Shown here: one piece after another, positions 1 through 5,244 of the stretch | Layout of the letters: every line of letters begins with the position of its first letter | Numbering within the stretch: the stretch's first letter is position 1 | NCBI GenBank assembly: GCA_018224505.1 | Contig: JAGTVD010000327.1 | Location: 1 to 5,244, forward strand | DNA length: 5,244 nt | From: Desulfatitalea sp. | GTDB lineage: Bacteria > Desulfobacterota > Desulfobacteria > Desulfobacterales > Desulfosarcinaceae | Direction: 5' to 3' | Position numbers and translations under genes: made by a program | The notes under the pieces: model-generated | What the model was told of the DNA's origin: nothing | Database searches by the model: none | Seen by the model: the letters and a program-made list of their open reading frames with translations, nothing else

Positions 1-2
1 AA

Positions 3-356
3 AGCCGCAGCGCCCCGGATTATCGCCAGATGCTGCTCGAAAACCTCTACCACCCCCCGTCGATCGCCTTGGCCGCGGATACGGGGGAGCGGCCCGACCC
101 CCTGCATTTGATCCACCGTTTCGAGGAAAAACCGCTGCACAAGGAGTTCATTGCCAACACCCTGATGGGCATCGAATTTCTGTGGGGCGGCCCCGTTTCG
201 CTGGAAACCCACGAAGCGCTGCCCCGACCGGCGCGATCGGACCGCCCGCCGCGCACCGGCACCGCCGCCGGCTCGGAGCCCGAACCGATCCAGTGGCAGA
301 CAGTGATGTATGAGATGAAGGGGCGCGAATTGAAGCGCAGGGTTGTGAATGCGTAA
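3..356 (+). CDS. spoVR: SpoVR/YcgB family protein, C-terminal part (5' end outside window)
   Basis: This is the 3' end of an open frame that runs in from the left edge without a stop, so the internal ATG at 30 is probably not the start. About 117 residues are visible. The segment LHLIHRFEEKPLHKEFI, followed by a GIEFLWGGPVSLET block, resembles the C-terminal end of SpoVR-family proteins, where a 'L.L.H....PL' strand precedes a conserved LWG-[x]-V-x-LET motif. A Pro/Arg/Gly-rich stretch of about 25 residues follows, then a short tail (QWQTVMYEMKGRELKRR) that looks like a last strand. SpoVR is needed for spore cortex formation in Bacillus. Its relatives in non-sporulating bacteria (E. coli YcgB) belong to the stationary-phase stress response and usually sit with PrkA and DUF444 genes. 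The next gene is PrkA-like and starts 21 bases downstream, which supports the call. The catalytic activity of the family is not established. The call rests on a short C-terminal piece remembered by eye. Confidence 0.72.
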   Translation, partial: SRSAPDYRQMLLENLYHPPSIALAADTGERPDPLHLIHRFEEKPLHKEFIANTLMGIEFLWGGPVSLETHEALPRPARSDRPPRTGTAAGSEPEPIQWQTVMYEMKGRELKRRVVNA

Positions 357-365
357 AACTACCCC

Positions 366-372
366 GAAGGGG
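366..372 (+). promoter_or_regulatory. Ribosome binding site that fixes the prkA-like start at ATG 378
   Basis: The sequence GAAGGGG ends 5 bases before ATG 378. A GTG at 372 in the same frame overlaps this Shine-Dalgarno and could not use it. ATG 378 is therefore the better start, two codons inside the longest possible frame. Confidence 0.7.
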
Positions 373-377
373 TGCAT

Positions 378-2681
378 ATGATTAAAGAACCGAGCAATAT
401 TGAAAAGGCGATGCAGCAGGTCAATCGGGCGAGTGCCGGCATCGACCAGCAGCCGCCGTTGCCGTTCGAGGCGTTTCTGGAGCAGGTCATTCTGCGGCCG
501 GACGGGTTGATCCGCAATGTATTCCAGTTCTTCCACGATATGATCAAGGCTCATGTGGGAACAGGGGTGGATGAGTACCCCAACGATCCCGAATCGATCA
601 ACTATGTGGATTACGATTGCACGCGGCTGTTTGTGGAAGGATCGGACCACCCGTTTTTTGCCGACCGTCTGTTTGCCAATCGTTTGATCAAACAGGTGGA
701 GAGCATGCGCCAGGGCGCGCAGCAGAACAAAATCTATATCTTCGATGGCCCCCACGGCTGTGGCAAGAGCACTTTTCTCAACAACCTGCTGACGCGGTTC
801 GAGGAGTATGCCAACACCGAGGAGGGCTGCCGTTACGAGACGGTATGGCGGGTGGATATGACATCGTTGGGAGGGGCGGCCATGAGCGACGAGACCCTCT
901 CCATCCTTGAAAAGTTGTTCCAGCACCAGCGCGAAGCGGAGCAATCGCAGTACGACCGGCTCAAGCGACGGGTGCTGCGTCCTGCCAACGAACACTTCCT
1001 CGAGATCCCCTGCCCGAGCCATGACAATCCGCTGTTGATCATTCCCAAAAAGCGGCGGCGGGCCTTTCTGGACGAGTTGTTCACAAACGACGCCTTCAAA
1101 TATACCCTTTTCACCGACAAAGCGTACGAGTGGGTGTTCAGCGAGCAGCCGTGCACCATTTGCAGCTCACTGTTCGATGCCCTGCTCAAGCGCATGCAGG
1201 ACCCGTTCAAGGTGTTTGAAATGGTGTGGGCCCGCCCCTATGTTTTCAATCGCCGCATCGGGGTGGGCATCAGTGTGTTCAACCCCGGCGACCCGCCGCT
1301 GAAGCAGGAAATTATGACCAACGAGATGCTCCAGAGCCGCATCAACCGGCTCTTCGGCGACAGCAACCAGGTACACTACCTCCATTCGCGCTACGCGAAA
1401 ACCAACAACGGGCTCTACGCCCTGATGGATATCAAGTCCCACAACATCGACCGGCTCATCGAGCTGCACAACATCATCTCCGAGGGGGTGCACAAGGTAC
1501 AGGATATCGAGGAGAACGTCAGCTCCCTTTTCATGGCCCTGATGAACCCCGAGGACAAAAAGAACATCCAGAACATCCAATCCTTCTCGGACCGCATCGC
1601 CTATGTGAACATCTCCTATGTGCTCGACCACACCACGGAGGTGGACATCTATCGCGACATCTTCGGCCGCCACATCGATACCGCCTTTCTGCCCCGGGTG
1701 CTGCACAACTTCGCCCGGGTGATCATCGCCTCGCGCCTGAGTCTGCGTTCCGAGGCGCTGCTGGAGTGGATCGGTGATCCGGACAAATACCGTCGTTACT
1801 GCGACAAGAACCTGCAACTGCTCAAGATGGAGATCTACACCGGATACATCCCCAACTGGCTCAGCGAGGAGGATCGCAAGGGGCTCACGGCCAAGCGCCG
1901 GCGGCGGATCATCGCCGAATCGGAAAACGAGGGCAAGCACGGCATCTCGGGGCGCGATGCGATTAAGATATTCGGCGACTTTTACAACACCTACGCCAAA
2001 GGCGATCTTTTAATCGACATGTCCGCCCTGTGCAAATTTTTCCAATCCAAAAAGGAGCTGCGCGCCTCTATTCCCGACGACTTTCTCGACTCCCTGCTGC
2101 ACATGTACGACTTTTCGGTTTTGCAGGAGGTCAAGGAGTCACTCTACTACTACAATGAAGAACAGATCGCGCTGGAGATCCAGAACTACATCTTTGCCGT
2201 CAATTTCGAGGCCGGGACAACGGTCACCTCCCCGTACACCGGTGACAAGATCGAAATCACGGAAGCCTATTTCAAGGCGTTCGAAAAGCGGATTCTGGGG
2301 GCCGGCGCGCTGCCCGTCGAAGGGCGTGCGTTGCGGCGGGATGTGCAAAAGGAGTATGCCACCCAAACGCTGACCCAGGAGGTCCCGGGCGCCGCCCAAG
2401 GCCTGCGCAACAGCACCCTGTTCGGCAAACTCAACGAGCGCTACATTTACAATATCAAGGAAAAGGTCCTCGAGCCCTTCCTGGAGAACGAAAACTTTCG
2501 GCGGGCCATCAAGGATTACGACGAAGAGGATTTCAAGACCTACGACCGCAAGATCCGGGATGATGTCGCCTACCTCATCCGCAACCTGATCGACAAATAC
2601 CGCTATACGCCCCAAGGGGCCAAAGCGGTGTGCATCTATGTGATCGACAACGATCTGGCGCGGGCCTTCAAGACGGCGTAA
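378..2681 (+). CDS. prkA: PrkA/YeaG-type AAA+ serine protein kinase-like protein, long form
   Basis: A 767-residue cytosolic AAA+ protein of the PrkA family. A Walker A motif GPHGCGKS lies at residues 124-131. The likely Walker B strand is GLYALMDIKSHN near 345-356 (acidic D351). A sensor-1-like strand SLFMALMNPED is at 383-393 (N390). A SFSDRIAYVNISYVL segment (402-416) corresponds to the FLDRVYIVKVPY segment of YeaG. GISGRDAIKIF further on matches the GLSTRFAFKIL segment that opens the PrkA C-terminal domain, and the last 100 residues keep the family's helical pattern. E. coli YeaG has 644 residues and Bacillus PrkA about 631, so this protein is over 100 longer. Much of the excess lies between Walker A and Walker B and includes a CTIC motif (259-262). 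PrkA was described as a serine kinase, and Bacillus PrkA more recently as an ATP-dependent protease, so the activity here is open. It follows the SpoVR-like gene by 21 bases, apparently as one operon, and ends at a hairpin terminator. No DUF444 gene lies between them. It may be a second, divergent PrkA paralogue. Confidence 0.85.
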   Translation: MIKEPSNIEKAMQQVNRASAGIDQQPPLPFEAFLEQVILRPDGLIRNVFQFFHDMIKAHVGTGVDEYPNDPESINYVDYDCTRLFVEGSDHPFFADRLFANRLIKQVESMRQGAQQNKIYIFDGPHGCGKSTFLNNLLTRFEEYANTEEGCRYETVWRVDMTSLGGAAMSDETLSILEKLFQHQREAEQSQYDRLKRRVLRPANEHFLEIPCPSHDNPLLIIPKKRRRAFLDELFTNDAFKYTLFTDKAYEWVFSEQPCTICSSLFDALLKRMQDPFKVFEMVWARPYVFNRRIGVGISVFNPGDPPLKQEIMTNEMLQSRINRLFGDSNQVHYLHSRYAKTNNGLYALMDIKSHNIDRLIELHNIISEGVHKVQDIEENVSSLFMALMNPEDKKNIQNIQSFSDRIAYVNISYVLDHTTEVDIYRDIFGRHIDTAFLPRVLHNFARVIIASRLSLRSEALLEWIGDPDKYRRYCDKNLQLLKMEIYTGYIPNWLSEEDRKGLTAKRRRRIIAESENEGKHGISGRDAIKIFGDFYNTYAKGDLLIDMSALCKFFQSKKELRASIPDDFLDSLLHMYDFSVLQEVKESLYYYNEEQIALEIQNYIFAVNFEAGTTVTSPYTGDKIEITEAYFKAFEKRILGAGALPVEGRALRRDVQKEYATQTLTQEVPGAAQGLRNSTLFGKLNERYIYNIKEKVLEPFLENENFRRAIKDYDEEDFKTYDRKIRDDVAYLIRNLIDKYRYTPQGAKAVCIYVIDNDLARAFKTA

Positions 2682-2694
2682 ACCCCGATGGTGC

Positions 2695-2733
2695 AAAAAA
2701 CGGGAGCGGCGGATGCCGCTCCCGGCGTTTTTT
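2695..2733. terminator. Bidirectional intrinsic terminator between convergent units
   Basis: A 10-bp perfect GC-rich stem (2701-2710 pairing with 2715-2724) closes a GGAT loop. Six A's (2695-2700) lie immediately to its left and six T's (2728-2733) three bases past its right arm. Read on the + strand it ends the prkA-like unit 14 bases after its stop. Read on the - strand the A6 becomes a U6 tract directly after the stem and ends the CBS-gene unit, whose stop is at 2756. No other hairpin competes in the 74-base convergent gap. Confidence 0.88.
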
Positions 2734-2755
2734 CAAGACAAAGGCCGGCCGACCC

Positions 2756-3313
2756 CTATATGGCGCAGGCGGCCATCATTTCGCTGACGCGATGGAACAC
2801 GTCGGTGAGGCGCAGCACGCCGACGATCTCCTTGCCCCTGAGCACCAGCAGGGACTGATGCTTGCCGATGATCAACTGGTGCACCGCTTCGTTCAGGTTC
2901 GCGCCCTCGTCCACGAACTCCCCCTGGGTCGGGGTGTGCATGATCTCCTTGACCCGGATGTCCGCGGCTTTGCGGCAGATATCTTCGAGGGGCTTTTTCC
3001 AGAGCCCGTGGTTGGAAATCATACTTTTTATGCTGTCCGCTTTGAGGCCGTAAAGCCCCTCCAGCTCTTGCAGATCACCCAAGCCGCGGTACTTGGGTTC
3101 GAGGGCTTTCAAGATATCGATCTGGCTCACCTTGCCGACCACGCTGCGCCTGTTGTTCAACACCAGCACGGCCCGGTGGCGATACCGGTCCTGATCGAAA
3201 GTCGCCTGGGCCTCCTTGAGCGCCGCGACGGCCTCGGCCAGGGTGGCCTCATCGGAAACCGTGGCATAATCGGCCAGGGGCACCATCATATCTTTGACGA
3301 TAATATTCTCCAT
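2756..3313 (-). CDS. Two-CBS-domain protein (probable nucleotide-sensing regulator)
   Basis: A 185-residue soluble protein made almost entirely of a CBS pair (Bateman module). CBS1 spans about residues 3-72, from VKDMMVPLADYATVS to the strand/helix RAVLVLNNRRSVVGKVSQID (47-66). CBS2 spans about 119-180, from IRVKEIMHTPTQGEFVDEG to SLLVLRGKEIVGVLRLTDVF (154-173). About 45 mostly helical residues separate them, longer than a minimal Bateman linker. CBS1 keeps the ribose-binding S-x-x-D signature (S63, D66). CBS2 has D171 but R168 where Ser/Thr is usual, so one site may be altered or empty. CBS pairs commonly bind AMP, ATP, SAM or similar ligands and control channels, transporters and enzymes. 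The start ATG overlaps the receiver-gene stop (TAATG) and has a strong Shine-Dalgarno, so the two genes are very likely co-translated. The partner protein and the ligand are unknown. Regulation of the upstream permease is a reasonable inference, not shown. Confidence 0.88.
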   Translation of the reverse strand: MENIIVKDMMVPLADYATVSDEATLAEAVAALKEAQATFDQDRYRHRAVLVLNNRRSVVGKVSQIDILKALEPKYRGLGDLQELEGLYGLKADSIKSMISNHGLWKKPLEDICRKAADIRVKEIMHTPTQGEFVDEGANLNEAVHQLIIGKHQSLLVLRGKEIVGVLRLTDVFHRVSEMMAACAI

Positions 3314-3822
3314 TAGCTACCTCCCTTATCTCTCACCGGTTGGGTGTCCAACTCCTTTAATTTTTTCAACACTTCGCGTGCTGATTGCATGGTAGGCGTT
3401 TTCAGGATCGCTTCCATTTCCTTCATGGCGATCTTGTTTTTATTCATGACCGTTTTCTTGTACGCCTCCACCAGCACGTGGAGCAGGGTCTCCAGCTCGC
3501 AGGGCTTGGCCAGATAAGTATAAGCCTGATCATACACGGCTTCCTGTTCCGGGTTGAATGACCCGTGGCCGGTTAGAATCACAATTTCCAGCCAAGGGTA
3601 ATCCCTTTTCAGATTGACAAGGACCTCCTTGCCGCTCATGCCCGGCATTTTCAGATCCAGGATGGCCACATCGATGGGATGGCTGCGCGCCACCTCCAGG
3701 GCTTTGTCGCCCCGATTTACCGCGATCACATTGAATGCCCGAATCTGCAACCTGCGCTTGATTGTGTCAAGCAATGCCTCCTCGTCATCCACCAGCAGTA
3801 TGTTGATCTTATCGTCCGCCAC
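3313..3822 (-). CDS. Response regulator receiver protein without an output DNA-binding domain
   Basis: A 169-residue protein starting at GTG 3822. The receiver (CheY-like) domain fills residues 5-120. INILLVDDEEALL gives the acidic pair D12/D13. VAILDLKMPGMSG holds the phospho-acceptor D56. The conserved Thr is T84 (IVILTGHGS), and K106-P107 closes the domain (AYTYLAKPCELE). The remaining ~50 residues are charged and helical (KKTVMNKNKIAMKEMEAILK and on) with no visible HTH, GGDEF, EAL or HD signature. It is probably a single-domain regulator acting through protein contacts or in a phosphorelay. The frame stays open to TTG 3924, but GTG 3822 is preferred. An AAGGA lies 8 bases before it, the protein then begins a few residues before the first receiver strand as usual, and the upstream extension contains an inverted repeat and does not resemble a domain. 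It lies between the permease and CBS genes on the same strand. No histidine kinase is visible, so its cognate kinase would be outside the window. Confidence 0.92.
   Translation of the reverse strand: MADDKINILLVDDEEALLDTIKRRLQIRAFNVIAVNRGDKALEVARSHPIDVAILDLKMPGMSGKEVLVNLKRDYPWLEIVILTGHGSFNPEQEAVYDQAYTYLAKPCELETLLHVLVEAYKKTVMNKNKIAMKEMEAILKTPTMQSAREVLKKLKELDTQPVRDKGGS
3319..3326 (-). promoter_or_regulatory. Strong Shine-Dalgarno of the CBS gene, inside the receiver gene
   Basis: On the - strand AGGGAGGT lies 5 bases before ATG 3313. It is part of the last sense codons (Lys-Gly-Gly-Ser) of the receiver gene. With the TAATG stop/start overlap, it indicates termination-reinitiation coupling, and may allow CBS protein to be made in excess of the receiver. 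Confidence 0.85.
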
Positions 3823-3830
3823 GATTGGAT

Positions 3831-3835
3831 TCCTT
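3831..3835 (-). promoter_or_regulatory. Ribosome binding site fixing the receiver start at GTG 3822
   Basis: AAGGA on the - strand lies 8 bases before GTG 3822. The alternative starts at 3924 (TTG) and 3912 (ATG) have no comparable motif in front, so the GTG start is preferred. Confidence 0.65.
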
Positions 3836-3872
3836 GCACTTTTTATCCTGTTGAACTTTGGGGTTGGTTTGA

Positions 3873-3908
3873 CCGGTTTCCTCTGCCCATCAGGGTAAAG
3901 GAAACCGG
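3873..3908. repeat. Perfect 10-bp inverted repeat in the permease-receiver gap
   Basis: CCGGTTTCCT (3873-3882) pairs perfectly with AGGAAACCGG (3899-3908) around a 16-base centre. That centre can add a CCC/GGG pairing (3886-3888 with 3893-3895) closing an ATCA loop. On the - strand it begins 32 bases after the permease stop and ends 37 bases before the proposed receiver-gene Shine-Dalgarno. No T-run follows on either strand, so it is not a classic intrinsic terminator. It could protect or process the mRNA 3' end, partly attenuate downstream expression, or act as an operator palindrome. The rest of the 117-base gap (3823-3939) shows no convincing promoter or small gene. Confidence 0.7.
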
Positions 3909-3939
3909 ACATCGTTACTGCCAATGTTTATACGGGCCT

Positions 3940-5244
3940 TTAGATGGGGAAACTCATCCACTGCCAGTACCCCAGAATCGTCCAGAACCATAGCACGGCA
4001 AAGGAGAGGAGCAGCACCACGAAACCATGCATGAAGAAATCCTTCATGGTAATCAACTGCTCGCCGGTCTCGTAATCCTTGGCCAGCGCGAAAATGATGG
4101 CGTTGTTGGGGGTGCCGATGATCAGCATGTGGGCGAACGAAGACGCGAAGGCCGTGGACAGCCCCACCATGATGGGTGATGCCCCGGCAATGGTGGCCAT
4201 TGGCACGCAGATGGGGCCGATGGCGGCAACCGTGGCGCCGTCGCTCATGAAGTTGGTCAAGATACCGGTGAACAGGGAGACGGCAATGGCCAGGCCGGAT
4301 CCGGTGCTGGTCAAAAAGTCGGGCAGTATGCGCACGAACGAGTCGGCGATCCACAGGGCCGCGCCGGTGGCCGCCAGGCCGGCGCCCATGGCGCTGGCGG
4401 CGGCGTAGAGGGCTACCACATCCCAATGGATGGCGTTGATTTCCTTCCAGCGCAGGATGCCCAGGATATTCAGCACCACCAGGGCCAGGATCACCGGCCC
4501 GCCCATGCCGAATTGGGCGGAGAAGGCCGACCACATGAAAATCAGCCCCACCAGCACGGCCGCGGTTTTGTATTCATCGGCGGTCATTTTGCCGATCTTA
4601 TCCGACTCGCGCCGCACGGCGGCCGACACGTCGAGCTTGGTGATCGTTAGTTTGTTGCGGCTCCACAGATAGAAATAGAGTCCGACAATGATGGCCGCCA
4701 CCGGAACGAAGGGCAGGCCGTACATCACCCATTGGCCGAACGAGAGGCTGATGCCGTAGTCACCCAGGATGCCGATCATGATGGCGTTGCGCCCGCCGGC
4801 CGCCGGTGAACCGGGACCACCCAGATTACAGGCGTAATTGAGGGTGAGCAGCATCATCACCACCAGGGCTTTGTCCTTGGAGATCCCCCCTGCCTTGATG
4901 GCACCCATGTACACCATCATGAAAATCGGCGCGATGAAGGCGATCAATGCGTGCTCGGAGAGAAACGAGGCGGTCACCGCCACCATGGGTGCGAAGATCA
5001 GGGACATGCGTACCAGCGAGGTGCTCGGTGACAACAGCAGGATGCCGATACGCCGGTCCAGGCCGGTCTTGGAGATCGCGCCGGCCATGGCCAGTACGCC
5101 GAAGATGAAAAAAACCGCATCCTTGGCATAGGCCCGGGCGACGCCATCCGGCGGCAGCACCCCGAAAAAGTACATCAACACCCCCACCAGCAGGGCGGTG
5201 ATCCCCACGGGCACCGCCCCGGTGGCCCAGAAAAGGGCGGCCAC
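3940..5244 (-). CDS. SLC13/DASS-type anion permease, N-terminus outside window
   Basis: An inner-membrane secondary transporter of about 11 visible hydrophobic segments. It is open at the window edge, so the edge GTG is not a reliable start. The 434 visible residues compare with about 450-500 in the family, so probably one segment or less is missing. Numbering is from the edge. The fold shows the two inverted repeats of the DASS family: FWATGAVPVGITALL near the start, a first re-entrant segment ASFLSEHALIAFIAPI (92-107) with loop LGGPGSPAAGGRNAI (141-155), and a second ILTNFMSDGATVAAIGPI (328-345) with loop MLIIGTPNNAII (373-384). DASS members move sulfate or di/tricarboxylates with Na+. The family's two Ser-Asn-Thr motifs read SEH (96-98) and SDG (334-336) here, and the first GTPPN-like loop reads GGRN with an Arg (R152), so substrate and coupling ion cannot be assigned. 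A cytosolic charged stretch (about 196-227) links the halves. Receiver and CBS genes follow on the same strand, suggesting regulated transport. In a sulfate reducer, sulfate or a related oxyanion is a plausible but unproven substrate. A related ion-transporter (IT) superfamily member is the main alternative. Confidence 0.83.
   Translation of the reverse strand: MAALFWATGAVPVGITALLVGVLMYFFGVLPPDGVARAYAKDAVFFIFGVLAMAGAISKTGLDRRIGILLLSPSTSLVRMSLIFAPMVAVTASFLSEHALIAFIAPIFMMVYMGAIKAGGISKDKALVVMMLLTLNYACNLGGPGSPAAGGRNAIMIGILGDYGISLSFGQWVMYGLPFVPVAAIIVGLYFYLWSRNKLTITKLDVSAAVRRESDKIGKMTADEYKTAAVLVGLIFMWSAFSAQFGMGGPVILALVVLNILGILRWKEINAIHWDVVALYAAASAMGAGLAATGAALWIADSFVRILPDFLTSTGSGLAIAVSLFTGILTNFMSDGATVAAIGPICVPMATIAGASPIMVGLSTAFASSFAHMLIIGTPNNAIIFALAKDYETGEQLITMKDFFMHGFVVLLLSFAVLWFWTILGYWQWMSFPI

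Noticed and set aside
47..262. A 71-codon - strand frame opposite the SpoVR-like tail
   Set aside because: It is a mirror of the GC-rich coding sequence with no independent support.
1167..1940. A 257-codon open frame on the - strand inside the prkA-like gene
   Set aside because: It lies antisense to a well-supported AAA+ gene, its composition (many Val, Asp, His, Gly) is that of the reverse complement of GC-rich coding sequence, and it shows no domain.
2139..2696. A 185-codon - strand frame over the end of the prkA-like gene
   Set aside because: It is antisense to conserved C-terminal PrkA sequence, has shadow-like composition, and lacks both a ribosome site and family motifs.
2630..3316. 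A 228-codon open frame on the + strand crossing the terminator and the CBS gene
   Set aside because: It would read through the bidirectional terminator and is the complement of the CBS coding sequence, which has clear domains and a strong ribosome site.
3915..3935. Possible promoter for the receiver gene (TATAAAC, or a TTGGCA sigma-54-like start, on the - strand)
   Set aside because: TATAAAC has no -35 partner at 16-18 bases, and the sequence after TTGGCA does not give the TTGC element at the required spacing, so neither supports a call.
3890..4534. A 214-codon - strand frame within the permease gene
   Set aside because: It overlaps the permease in another frame, is rich in Arg, His and Gly, and lacks membrane segments or motifs. 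The permease frame has both.

Overview
The window reads as chromosomal DNA from a GC-rich, Gram-negative anaerobe. The best guess is a Desulfobacterota (former Deltaproteobacteria) sulfate reducer of the Desulfobacteraceae/Desulfosarcinaceae type. This rests on recalled resemblance and gene content (a SpoVR-like protein beside a long PrkA-like protein, and an SLC13-type anion permease beside a receiver protein and a CBS protein). No marker gene is present, so the lineage is inference.

The window holds two convergent transcription units. The left unit (+ strand) contains the 3' end of a SpoVR/YcgB-like gene (to 356). Twenty-one bases later comes a complete 767-codon gene for a PrkA/YeaG-type AAA+ protein (378-2681). 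In many bacteria PrkA, a DUF444 (YeaH) protein and SpoVR form one stress, starvation or sporulation module. Here SpoVR is followed directly by an unusually long PrkA-like protein, possibly a second paralogue.

The right unit (- strand, read from 5244 down to 2756) contains an SLC13/DASS-type multi-pass permease cut by the window edge (3940-5244). After a 117-base gap holding a strong inverted repeat come a stand-alone response-regulator receiver protein (start revised to GTG 3822, end 3313) and a two-CBS-domain protein (3313-2756). The last two genes overlap by one base (TAATG). The Shine-Dalgarno of the CBS gene is written in the last codons of the receiver gene, so they are probably translationally coupled. 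The unit looks like a transporter with its own signalling proteins: a phosphorylatable receiver without an evident DNA-binding domain, and a probable nucleotide-sensing CBS protein.

The two units meet at a GC-rich hairpin flanked by A6 and T6 (2695-2733), which can serve as a terminator in both directions. I see no RNA genes, insertion sequences, CRISPR arrays or phage genes. The most interesting signals are the non-canonical substrate/cation motifs of the permease, the enlarged AAA+ core of the PrkA-like protein, and the permease-receiver-CBS gene set.
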